Positions 31,387-40,475 of a stretch of 64,000 nucleotides of DNA are shown one piece after another. How positions within the stretch are numbered: position 1 is the stretch's first letter; each line of letters starts with the position of its first letter. The DNA is from DATMQA01 sp035566895. Its GTDB lineage: Bacteria; Verrucomicrobiota; Verrucomicrobiia; Limisphaerales; UBA8199. The translations under genes were made by a program, and so were the position numbers. The notes under the pieces are model-generated. The model was not told the origin of the DNA, ran no database searches, and worked only from the letters and a program-made list of their open reading frames with translations. The DNA is taken from contig DATMQA010000091.1 of assembly GCA_035566895.1 (NCBI GenBank), positions 1 to 64,000 of the forward strand, read 5' to 3'.

Positions 31387-34341
31387 TCAACGGCCCGGGT
31401 AGCGTGTGCGCACCGAGTACAGGGATGTTCGGGCGGAGATGAAGAGGGTCCGGCGGTCCGGGCCGCCGAAGACTAATTGCAAGGGCCGCTCGGAAACTTC
31501 GATGGTGTCGAGGAGGGCGCCAGCAGGGGTGTAAACGAAAACCTGGCCGGCGGCAAGGTACACATTGCCGCGAGAATCCACCGCCACACCTTCGCCGCCC
31601 TGCTCGGCGAAGGGCCGGAAGTTTTGGAGGCTGCCGTCGGGGTTTACATCGGCGGCCCAGGTTGTGAGCTGGGCTTCGTCGGAGAGGTAAAAGGGCCGGC
31701 CCGGCACAGCCGGGGCAAGGCCGAAGGAGCGGAGTTGGGGGCTCGATTTGACACCCCAGCTCGTGGCCCCGCTGAGGAAGTCCTCGCCGGCAGGTAGCAC
31801 GACGGTGCCGTCGGGCGAAACGAAGTGAGCGGACGGATGCGACAGCGACTCGCGGTTAATGCGCCAGTCGCTTACCGGCAGGTAGAAGGTTCTCGCGGGT
31901 TTGGCGGCGACGGCTTCGGGCGTAAGCAGCGCGATATTGCCGTCCGGCGGCAAGGCGTAAACCTCGCCTTTGCCGGCAGAGGAAATGACGAGCAGATCGC
32001 CGGTTTTATCCACCGCGAGGCTGACGGGGTCGAGCGGAGCGTCGCTGACAGTTGAGAGAGTTCGAGAAGCGAAGGTCCAGCGATAGATGCGCTGCCAGTG
32101 AGCATCGACGAAATAGAAATCGCCCTGGGCACCGGCGGCGGCGCCGGAGATGTTAAAGAAACCGCCGGCCAGCTTTTCGACTTTGGCGCCGCGCGCAAGC
32201 ATGGGCGCCCGCGCGGTGGGCCTGGGCGGCGGCGGGCGGCCGGACAGATCGAGCCAGGCGAATTCACGCTGGCGAAGCTCGAACTGGTGGCTCTGGTCAT
32301 AGACCGCGGAGTCGAAACTCACTTTGCTGTTGCTATAGCAGTGGAGGTTGCGAAAGCGAATGTCGCGGGAGTTGGAAACTTTGACGGCGTAGGGAAACGG
32401 TTGAAAGGAGCTGATGACCCGGTAGATGTGGAAATTGGCGATGGTGATGTCGCGGGCGTCATCGAGTTCGAGCGGCAGAGCGAACCCGCCTTCGCCGCGC
32501 TCTTCTTCGGTCTGGAGCGCGTAGAAACACCAGTGGGCGGCGTGGCGCACCTGGACTTCGTGGCGGACATGATGTTCGCTGGACATTTGATAGACGCGGC
32601 CCTCGGTTTCGGTGTCCGAGACGAGCATACCGGCCTGGGCGAAGGTGGACGGGGTCCAGACATCGAGGAAAGTGCCGCCGCCGCCATCGGTGACCCAGAG
32701 GCTGGGATATTGGCTGTCCCAGCGGCGGACGGGATCGGGATCGGCGGTATGGTTGCTGTTATAAGGCAATTCACGCGAACCGTCGGGCTTGGGTGTGCCG
32801 TGGCCGCCGAGGAAACGAACATCGTTCAGCATCGAGTGGGCGCCCGCTTTCCAAAGAGCCGCCACGGCGCGCGGGTTGGCGCCGCTGGTGTAGAGGCCGA
32901 TACCGATGACGATGTTACTGCCGCCTTGGGGAGCTTCGAGCAACGCTTTGGGTGCGCCGATGCCCTGGTAAGCGGAGGTGTTGTCAGGCAGGATGATTTG
33001 CGTCGCGCCCGGGTGGAGACCGATTAACACGGTGTCGGGGCGCAGCCGGAGCGTGTCGCGCACGGCGTAAAAGCCCGAGGGCAGGTAAACGGTCCGGTGT
33101 GTGGCGATGGCTTTTTGGAGGACCTCGGTGTCATCGGTGGTGCCGTCGCCTTTTGCGCCGAGGTCGCGCAGGTTCACCCAGGTGCCGGCCGCGGGAAGTG
33201 GGAGCAGATCCGAGACGACAGCCTCTGGCAGGGTGGCGAGCCGAGCGGCGTCGAAGGTGGTTTGGATTTGCGGCACAGCCCCGATATCGGAGTAGTGGAG
33301 GCCGTGAGAGAAGGTCTTGACGAAATAGATGTTTGAAGGGGCGGTGAGGCGCTTGCCGCTGTCACGCAGCGCGGCGAACACGGGCACACTGCGGCAGGTG
33401 ATCCCTTCCATGTTGAGTTCGTTGCGGGGGTTGTGCTCGACGCCGAAGATGAACGCGGGACCGGAAACTTCCTCGAGCCGCGCATCCTTGACCCAAAGCT
33501 CCTCGGCCCAGCCCTGCTCGATGGCCACAGCGGTAGGGACGCGCAGGAAACGCGGGCGAATGAGGGTGAGCCCGGCCTCATGCTCGAAGACGGCCGCCTC
33601 GCGCTGGCCTTCGAAGGTGGAGTCAATAATGGTGAACTGCCAGCCCGGCGAGGGTTTGGAGGTCCAGATGGCAAAACGCCCGCCGACGAAACGGACGTCT
33701 TCGACGACGTTGCCGCCTTCGTGGATGCCGGCCATGGCGGGTCCGAGATGGAGGTCCAGGTGGGCAAGAAAGCAGTGCTGGGCGTAGCGGGCGCGCACGG
33801 CAACCGCGCCGGTGTTGCCCTCCTCAATCTCGACATCGACATTGGAGAGCGCGGAGTAGAAGGTGCCGGGGCTGGCGTCGGGAACGGGAGATGAGTTTGA
33901 ACCTGGACTGCGCTGACGACTGCGGCCAAAGCCGGGACGTCCCCCGGCGAAGAAGAACGTCACCTTTTCGCGGGAGGGATCCTGAAAGCCCTTGGAGTTA
34001 GCCGGCAGCACAACTACGGGACGCGCAGCGCCGTACCCGATCACCCGGATGCCGGGCCAGATATAGAGAGTGTCACTGATGCGGTAGCGGCCTTCGGCGA
34101 GGAATACGATACCCTGGCCGGTCGTCTCGTGAACTCGATCGATTGCATGTTGGAGCGCAGCGGTGTCGTCTCCGCCGCTGGGGCCGGAGACGTAAACTGC
34201 CCTGGGATCTTCAAGCCGCTGCGGGTAAAAGGAAGCAGAGCCGGCGGTGAAGGCAGTGGCGGGGACGAGCAGGAACAAAAGAAGATAGCGCGGCGGCAAT
34301 CGAAGCAGGCGACCGGGGCCTTGGGTTTTGTCGCTGAACAT
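31387..34341 (-). CDS. Secreted GH55-like tandem beta-helix protein fused to SMP-30 propeller
   Basis: The protein has 984 aa from ATG 34341, chosen because the signal segment (LPPRYLLLFLLVPATAFTAG) follows directly; a longer open frame upstream lacks support. Two pectate-lyase-3-type beta-helix domains begin at SGPSGGDDTAALQHAID (about residue 55) and NLRDLGAKGDGTTDDTEVLQ (about 395), the arrangement of GH55 beta-1,3-glucanases. The last 260 residues form an SMP-30/gluconolactonase-like propeller (KVEKLAGGFFNISGAA, DKTGDLLVISSAGKGEVYAL). Beta-1,3-glucan degradation is the family expectation; the fusion could couple cleavage to lactone handling. Confidence 0.75.
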   Translation of the reverse strand: MFSDKTQGPGRLLRLPPRYLLLFLLVPATAFTAGSASFYPQRLEDPRAVYVSGPSGGDDTAALQHAIDRVHETTGQGIVFLAEGRYRISDTLYIWPGIRVIGYGAARPVVVLPANSKGFQDPSREKVTFFFAGGRPGFGRSRQRSPGSNSSPVPDASPGTFYSALSNVDVEIEEGNTGAVAVRARYAQHCFLAHLDLHLGPAMAGIHEGGNVVEDVRFVGGRFAIWTSKPSPGWQFTIIDSTFEGQREAAVFEHEAGLTLIRPRFLRVPTAVAIEQGWAEELWVKDARLEEVSGPAFIFGVEHNPRNELNMEGITCRSVPVFAALRDSGKRLTAPSNIYFVKTFSHGLHYSDIGAVPQIQTTFDAARLATLPEAVVSDLLPLPAAGTWVNLRDLGAKGDGTTDDTEVLQKAIATHRTVYLPSGFYAVRDTLRLRPDTVLIGLHPGATQIILPDNTSAYQGIGAPKALLEAPQGGSNIVIGIGLYTSGANPRAVAALWKAGAHSMLNDVRFLGGHGTPKPDGSRELPYNSNHTADPDPVRRWDSQYPSLWVTDGGGGTFLDVWTPSTFAQAGMLVSDTETEGRVYQMSSEHHVRHEVQVRHAAHWCFYALQTEEERGEGGFALPLELDDARDITIANFHIYRVISSFQPFPYAVKVSNSRDIRFRNLHCYSNSKVSFDSAVYDQSHQFELRQREFAWLDLSGRPPPPRPTARAPMLARGAKVEKLAGGFFNISGAAAGAQGDFYFVDAHWQRIYRWTFASRTLSTVSDAPLDPVSLAVDKTGDLLVISSAGKGEVYALPPDGNIALLTPEAVAAKPARTFYLPVSDWRINRESLSHPSAHFVSPDGTVVLPAGEDFLSGATSWGVKSSPQLRSFGLAPAVPGRPFYLSDEAQLTTWAADVNPDGSLQNFRPFAEQGGEGVAVDSRGNVYLAAGQVFVYTPAGALLDTIEVSERPLQLVFGGPDRRTLFISARTSLYSVRTRYPGR

Positions 34342-34771
34342 TTTCGGGAGGCTACCCGGGGCAGAGGGATGGTCAAGTAAGAAGGGCGGCAAGGAAGACA
34401 CCATGGAGGCGGGCTTCCAGCTTGCCAGGGCAGACACATCCTTGACGTCTTTTGCCGTCAGAACCTTCGCGGGCTTGTTCGAGTTCCGAAACAGCCAGCT
34501 CGCTGAAAACCGGGGAACGCCCGGCAATGAGAGAATCCTACATCGTTGCCCTGCTCCCTTCGCATAGGATTGAGTCGATCTCACCCTAATGTGGTATGGC
34601 GTTTGACCGACCGGCGGGTATATGAAACAGAGATTGAATAAGACGATCCAGGTGACTAGGTAATTGGTGATTTCGCACAAAGAATTTGCGCAACCTGCTG
34701 ATCGCCGTGGCGACTCGCCCTGGTGGCGAAACAACCCGCCCAAACCGCGCGCCAAAGCGTCTCTCACTCAA
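34342..34771. other. 430-bp divergent intergenic region
   Basis: It separates the GH55-like gene (minus) from the 1853-aa secreted protein gene (plus). Open frames extend into it from both sides but their products are Arg/Ser-rich and lack signal peptides. I see no clear promoter boxes, RNA gene or strong hairpin. Confidence 0.5.
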
Positions 34772-37700
34772 ATGAAGTCCCGCTATTTCTTGCTGCGCGC
34801 GGTGGTTCTGGCCAGTCTGGTTTCCGGTTCCGCCAACGCTGAGTACCATTATTTCAACGTGCCAGGCGGCTCGGATGGCATTGTCCAGGAGGTCCGTTGG
34901 CCTTACTGGAACAACGCTTATTACAACACCTGGCTGAGTGACGGTTGGACCAGCGCCGAAGGCGTCGGCGGCTACTTCTACAGTGGACTGGCCCTGCCGG
35001 CTGCCGGAGCGCCTAATCCCGTCGGGACCAAACAAACCATTAACTGGAGCTTCTGGCCTTTGAGCAACCCGGTGAACATCACCGACACGATCAGCTCTTA
35101 TTACGCCAGCCCCAACACCTTCTCCATGCAGACTATCGGCGAAGGCACGATCTTCCGCTCACCGGGAAGCTGGACCCTGTGGCAAACCAATGTCTGGTAT
35201 CGCCTAGCCTTCCGCGCCTGGCAGCCCGTCAGCGCCGCGCCGCATCAGGGTTTGGCCGGTCAATGGCTCCGCGACCCGGTGGCCGGCATCTGGTACCACA
35301 TGGCCACCGTCCAACTCCCGTTCTCCGTCACCGGCATTGACGGTTTGATGGGTTTTCAGGAAAACGCGACCGGCGGAATCCAACCGCAACGAACCGATTA
35401 TCGGAATTGCTATTATCACCGCAGCGGCCAATGGAGCATGGCAAACCAGTTCTGGGTTTACGTCCACTCGAGCACTTCCGTCGAGAACACAGCCCTGATC
35501 GAAAACAACACCGCCGTCTATTACGAGACCTGTTCGACCAACAACACCGGCTATACCGGGACCTTGACCAACGGCCAGACCTCTCCCACGCTGGTGATGT
35601 CCAACCAGCCACCCGCGCCCGTCTTCGATCCCATCATCGTCAGCAATGCCGCCGCCAGCGTGGCTGGCAGCCAACTGCTCGTCCAGTGGCAGGTACCGGC
35701 GACGAGTTCGCCACAATTTGCCTACCAGGTGGATGTATTCAACAACCCTGCGTACACAGGGTCGCCGGTCGTGACCTTCTACGACGTCGCGCCGGATACG
35801 CGGCAGAAACTGCTGAACACAGGCGGACTCGCCACACCGTATGCCCGGTTGACCATTATTGACATCTTCAATCAGACTAACGCGCCGATTAGCATTACTC
35901 CCACGACCGCCACCCTGTTGGCTGCCACTACGGCCCCGGGTGCCGTCAATGGCCTGGCCTACGCCTATTATCAATCCGCCAGCAACTATTCGCTCGATTC
36001 GGCTGGCACCAACTGGAGTGCGATGCCGAACTTCGCTTCGCTCACGCCGGTTCTCCAGGGCGCGGTGAGCGGGCTGGACCTGACGCCTCGCCAGCGCCGC
36101 AGCGGCTATGCCTTCAACTACAACGGTTACCTTTACGTGCCCTCAAACGGCCTCTACACCTTTACGCTGAACTCTGACGCCGGCAGCCAACTTTACCTCG
36201 ACGGCCAATTGGTCGTGAACTGGGACCGACTCCACAGCCCTTCCGATCGGAGCGGCTGGGCCGGCCTTCAGGCCGGTTATCACACCTTCAATCTGCAGTA
36301 TTTCTGCGACACGCAGTCGTCGCTCTTCGGCTCCAGCAGCTATTTTGACACGCTCAGTCTTTCCTACGAGGGGCCAGGCATTGCCAGGACCGCGGTTCCA
36401 AACAGCGCCTATTACCGTGCGCCGGCAGGCAACGAGCCCGCCATCAGCCTTTCCTCCCCGGCAAATGGCGCGATCCTCTCCGGCGCCAGTGTGCCGCTGA
36501 AGGCCACGGTGACCACCAACCGAACGGCCCCCAATAGCGTCCAGTTCTATGTCGGCAACAACTACTGGGCACAAGGCAACGCCGCCCCTTACAGCGCCAA
36601 CGCCTTCCTGTGGGCCAACGCCAACAACCCCATTCGCGCTCGCCTCACCTACAATGGCACCAACACTCTCGACTCCGACATCAACCTGGTCACCACGACC
36701 AACATAGCCCTGGCTCCGTGGCAGTTCAGCCAGATTTTTTATCACAATTACCCCAGCGGCGCGAGCATTCTGGGCGGCACCTATTCGGTTATCGGGGACG
36801 GCATGAACCTGTTGAGCCGACAAGTGAGTGGCGATTGCACACTGGTGGCGCATCTACTCGGATTGCCGAGCACCGCACCTGCACCGGACGGCTCAGCACC
36901 TAATTCAGGTTGGCAGGCGGGTATTATTCTGCGCGGCAACACGAACATGGTTCCCGGCTATCCTTGGGGCCAGACCACCACCGCCCCGTTTACCGCCGTT
37001 TTTGGCCAGGTGGATGGAGGCACTTATTACCAGGACGAGACCATGGTCAACGGTGGCGGCGGCTACTCCTCAGGCGACCTCGGTGGCCAGAAATGGTTCA
37101 GATTGCAGCGCACGGGCAATACCTTTACCACCTCCGTCTCGGCCGACGGCGTCACGTGGACGCCGGTAAGGACCAATACGCTCTCCGATTTCGGCACAAC
37201 CCTTTACGCCGAATTTTTCACTTACGCCGGTCCTTCCTCCAATCCGAACATTCACTGGGCCAGCTTCAACAGCGTTAGTCTGACCGGAAACCTGCTGGGA
37301 CCGCCAAGCGTCACGATTAACCCATCGCCAGCCGGCGCCTACACCGCGCAAACTTCGTTGCTAACGGCGTTGCCCAGCGGAAATCCGCCGTTCGCCTACC
37401 AGTGGCAGTACAACGGCATCAATCTGACCGGCGCGACCGATGCCACGCTCTCTCTGACAAACGTTCAGCCTTCCACCTCGGGCGTTTACACTGTGACGCT
37501 GACCACCTCAAATGGCGCTGCCACCGCCTCCTCGACGCTCACGGTGTTGTCCCCATCGCCCGCCACGGCCCAGGTGCTCGCCGGCAACCCCGTCGGCTAT
37601 TGGCGCTTGAACGAAACCGCCGGCCCGACCGCTTACGACTCCGCCAATAACTTCAACGGCACCGGTGAAGGAGGCGTCGCTTTCGGTGTGCCGGGAGCGG

Positions 37701-40333
37701 GTCCGCCCGTGTTCACGGGTTTCGAGGCCGGCAACCTGGCCGCGCAGTTCAACGGCAGCAACTCTGATATCGCCTTGCCGGCGTTGAACCTCAACACGAA
37801 TGCCGTGACCATTGCCGGCTGGGTTAAGCGCAGCGGCAACCAGACCCCCTGGTCGGGTATGGTCTTCTGCCGCGCCGGCGCCACGACCGCCGGCCTTCAC
37901 TTTGGAACGGCCAATGAGCTGCGCTATACATGGAACAACTCCGGCAGTACCTATAATTGGAACTCCGCCCTGATCCCACCGGATGGAGTCTGGACCTTTA
38001 TTGCCCTGGTCATCCAGCCATCCCAGGCCATAATGTACATGGCCACCAACGGAACGCTCTATTCCGCCACCAACGCCGTTGCCAATCCGGTCCAGGCCTT
38101 CGCCGGCACCACTTATCTCGGCTACGATCCCAACAGCTCCACGCGCCGTCTCAACGGCGTCCTGGACGAAGTCGCGCTTTTCAACTACGCCCTCACGCCG
38201 CAGCAGCTCACCCAAATTCTTGCCGCCTCGATGGCGCCAACACCTCCCTCGATCAACCTGACCGCGCCCGCCAGCGGCGCCAACTTCGCCGCACCCGCCA
38301 ACCTCAACCTTGCCGCGAGCGTCACTACCAACGGCCACGCTATCTCCCAGGTCCAGTTTTATAGCGGTTCCACGTTGCTCGGCCAATCTGCCGCTCCCCC
38401 GTACGTTTTCACCTGGACCAATGTCCCCGCGGGCGCCTACACCTTGCTGGCCCAGGTTATTTATGATGCGGGCGCCACAACTTTCTCCCCCCCAGCCTTT
38501 GTTACCGTGGGTGCGCACCCGTCCGCTCCGGCCACGATTGTGCCAACGGCCCTGGCTAACAATCTCATTAGTGTCAGTTGGCCCGTCGTTCCGGACGCCT
38601 CGGGCTATGTCCTCAGCCGCGGCGGCGTCGCGATTGCCTGGCTCTCCAGCACCAACTATCTCGACCTTGGTCTTTCCGCCAATTCCACCTACTGCTATTC
38701 GGTAGTGGCGACCAATGTTTACGGCAATTCCTCCCCTGGCGCCACCAATTGCGCCACCACCACGAGCGCTGGCGCCGCACTCGAATGGGACGCCACTGGC
38801 TCGCTGGCCGGGCCGCAAGATGGCAATGGTTCCTGGGGTTTCAGCGCCAACACCTGGTGGGACGGCGGGGCCAACGTGGCCTGGTCCGATAATCGCCTGG
38901 CCATTTTTGGCGCCGGCACCACCACCAATTGCGCGGTGGTTATCACCAGCGATTTCACCCCCGCCGGCATTCTTTTCAACTTGAACAACGGCGGTTCGTA
39001 CAACCTTTCCAGCAGTGGCGGCGCCCTCAACCTCTCGGGCGTTTCGACGCTTACGGCTAACGCCGATGCCACCATCAGCGCCTACCTGAAAGGCAGCGGC
39101 CAACTCACTAAAGCCGGGCCGGGCACGCTCACCCTCACTGCAGCCAACACCAACTCCGGTCCTGTCATCGTCAACGGTGGGACGCTCGTCGCCACGGTCA
39201 GTTGCTGGTACACTCCGCGCGCCATCGGCTCTGGATCGCTTACCATCAACAACGGAGCCTTGGCCGAGTTTACCGCCACCCACGGTTTCGGTGCCGATGC
39301 CGGTGGCCGCAGCGCCACCCTGAACGCCGGCACCCTCCAATTCGACCACGAAAATTATGTCAACGGTCTCACCCTCACCGCCGGTTCCGTCATCGGCGCG
39401 GGCGAGTTTCGTGCCCTGGGCGTGACCTATACCGTCAACGCTTCGCCAAACCTGTCCGTCATTTCGACCCCCATCAACTTCTACGGTTCGCCGACCTTTA
39501 ACGTCGCCAAAGGCTCGGGGGCGGTGGACCTGTTGGTGAGCGGCAACATCAGCGTCAACGGCGCTTGCAATTTCACCAAAACCGGGACGGGCCTGTTGGT
39601 GCTGACGGGCACCGATACCAACTCCGCTACGACCGTCAGCGGCGGCACACTCCAGGTGGATGGCACCCTGAACACGCCCGGTATCACCGTCCAGAACACC
39701 GCCACACTAGCCGGTAACGGCACACTCAACGCGGCCGTTACGATTCAAAATGGCGGCACGCTGGCGCCCGGCGACGGCGCCCTCGGCGCGCTTTTTTGCA
39801 GCCGCACGGTCAGTCTCGCCGGAAAGAGTCTTCTTGAAATCAGCAAGGTCCCCACTGGCCTGACCAACGACCTGCTCAGCGTGGCCGGGACTCTGACCTG
39901 TGGCGGGTCGCTGACGGTGACGAATATCGGCAGCAACGCGCTTGCGCTCGGTGACTCGTTCAAGCTCTTTAACGCGGGTGCTTACGCCGGGGCCTTCACC
40001 AGCTTCACGCTGCCCATGCTGGCTTTAGGCCTGGCCTGGGACGCCTCGAAGCTGACCAACAACGGCACCCTCACCGTGGTCACCGGCAACCTTCCGCCGC
40101 CTGTCCCGCCCCTCATAACCAATTTCGCCGTGCTGAGCGACGGCAACTTCGCTCTGCGGGGCACCGGCGCTGTTGGCCAGACCTGCATCCTCTTGGGGGC
40201 GTCGAACCTGCTCGCTCCCGTCGCCTGGGTCCCGCTCGCGACGAATACCGCCGACACGAATGGTCTCTTCCAGTTCACCGACCAGTTGGCAACCAATTTC
40301 GCCCAGCGGTTCTATCGTACAGTTACGCCGTGA
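34772..40333 (+). CDS. Giant secreted multidomain protein (DUF3472/PA14/LamG/autotransporter-type repeats)
   Basis: The protein has 1853 aa from ATG 34772, chosen for its signal peptide (MKSRYFLLRAVVLASLVSGS). In order: a DUF3472-like domain (about 24-237), PA14 (about 390-540; FTLNSDAGSQLYLDGQLVVN), bacterial Ig (about 557-634), a DUF1349-like sandwich (about 650-840), an Ig-like domain (843-927), LamG (934-1150), a second bacterial Ig, fibronectin III (about 1253-1330), and PATR-type repeats (LTKAGPGTLTLTAANTNSG; FTKTGTGLLVLTGTDTNSA; about 1337-1740). The C-terminal module ends RFYRTVTP. No catalytic site is seen; a glycan-binding surface or adhesion role is inferred. No beta-barrel translocator follows. 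Confidence 0.75.
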   Translation: MKSRYFLLRAVVLASLVSGSANAEYHYFNVPGGSDGIVQEVRWPYWNNAYYNTWLSDGWTSAEGVGGYFYSGLALPAAGAPNPVGTKQTINWSFWPLSNPVNITDTISSYYASPNTFSMQTIGEGTIFRSPGSWTLWQTNVWYRLAFRAWQPVSAAPHQGLAGQWLRDPVAGIWYHMATVQLPFSVTGIDGLMGFQENATGGIQPQRTDYRNCYYHRSGQWSMANQFWVYVHSSTSVENTALIENNTAVYYETCSTNNTGYTGTLTNGQTSPTLVMSNQPPAPVFDPIIVSNAAASVAGSQLLVQWQVPATSSPQFAYQVDVFNNPAYTGSPVVTFYDVAPDTRQKLLNTGGLATPYARLTIIDIFNQTNAPISITPTTATLLAATTAPGAVNGLAYAYYQSASNYSLDSAGTNWSAMPNFASLTPVLQGAVSGLDLTPRQRRSGYAFNYNGYLYVPSNGLYTFTLNSDAGSQLYLDGQLVVNWDRLHSPSDRSGWAGLQAGYHTFNLQYFCDTQSSLFGSSSYFDTLSLSYEGPGIARTAVPNSAYYRAPAGNEPAISLSSPANGAILSGASVPLKATVTTNRTAPNSVQFYVGNNYWAQGNAAPYSANAFLWANANNPIRARLTYNGTNTLDSDINLVTTTNIALAPWQFSQIFYHNYPSGASILGGTYSVIGDGMNLLSRQVSGDCTLVAHLLGLPSTAPAPDGSAPNSGWQAGIILRGNTNMVPGYPWGQTTTAPFTAVFGQVDGGTYYQDETMVNGGGGYSSGDLGGQKWFRLQRTGNTFTTSVSADGVTWTPVRTNTLSDFGTTLYAEFFTYAGPSSNPNIHWASFNSVSLTGNLLGPPSVTINPSPAGAYTAQTSLLTALPSGNPPFAYQWQYNGINLTGATDATLSLTNVQPSTSGVYTVTLTTSNGAATASSTLTVLSPSPATAQVLAGNPVGYWRLNETAGPTAYDSANNFNGTGEGGVAFGVPGAGPPVFTGFEAGNLAAQFNGSNSDIALPALNLNTNAVTIAGWVKRSGNQTPWSGMVFCRAGATTAGLHFGTANELRYTWNNSGSTYNWNSALIPPDGVWTFIALVIQPSQAIMYMATNGTLYSATNAVANPVQAFAGTTYLGYDPNSSTRRLNGVLDEVALFNYALTPQQLTQILAASMAPTPPSINLTAPASGANFAAPANLNLAASVTTNGHAISQVQFYSGSTLLGQSAAPPYVFTWTNVPAGAYTLLAQVIYDAGATTFSPPAFVTVGAHPSAPATIVPTALANNLISVSWPVVPDASGYVLSRGGVAIAWLSSTNYLDLGLSANSTYCYSVVATNVYGNSSPGATNCATTTSAGAALEWDATGSLAGPQDGNGSWGFSANTWWDGGANVAWSDNRLAIFGAGTTTNCAVVITSDFTPAGILFNLNNGGSYNLSSSGGALNLSGVSTLTANADATISAYLKGSGQLTKAGPGTLTLTAANTNSGPVIVNGGTLVATVSCWYTPRAIGSGSLTINNGALAEFTATHGFGADAGGRSATLNAGTLQFDHENYVNGLTLTAGSVIGAGEFRALGVTYTVNASPNLSVISTPINFYGSPTFNVAKGSGAVDLLVSGNISVNGACNFTKTGTGLLVLTGTDTNSATTVSGGTLQVDGTLNTPGITVQNTATLAGNGTLNAAVTIQNGGTLAPGDGALGALFCSRTVSLAGKSLLEISKVPTGLTNDLLSVAGTLTCGGSLTVTNIGSNALALGDSFKLFNAGAYAGAFTSFTLPMLALGLAWDASKLTNNGTLTVVTGNLPPPVPPLITNFAVLSDGNFALRGTGAVGQTCILLGASNLLAPVAWVPLATNTADTNGLFQFTDQLATNFAQRFYRTVTP

Positions 40334-40344
40334 GCAAAGGTATG

Positions 40345-40440
40345 ACTGAGGAAATCCGCAGACACGAATTGCACGGATTGACACTAACGGAATTTGGTGA
40401 AATTTCGCGGAATTCGCGTCTCGTATTTGGCTTCACCGAG
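40345..40440. repeat. Degenerate short inverted repeats after the giant gene
   Basis: AGACACGAATTGCACGG and, downstream, the near-complement of AGACGCGAATTCCGCG lie between the two plus-strand genes. Units near 7 bp (CACGAAT, TGCACGG, ATTGACA) suggest another, more decayed heptamer family. Confidence 0.4.
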
Positions 40441-40475
40441 GTTGACGATCTCTAAGGACCATTTTTACTTGACCG

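Noticed and set aside
37508..39349. 613-codon minus-strand frame inside the 1853-aa gene
   Set aside because: Complement of Thr/Ala/Asn-rich codons gives a Gly/Val/Arg-rich product without motifs; the plus frame has a signal peptide and known domains.
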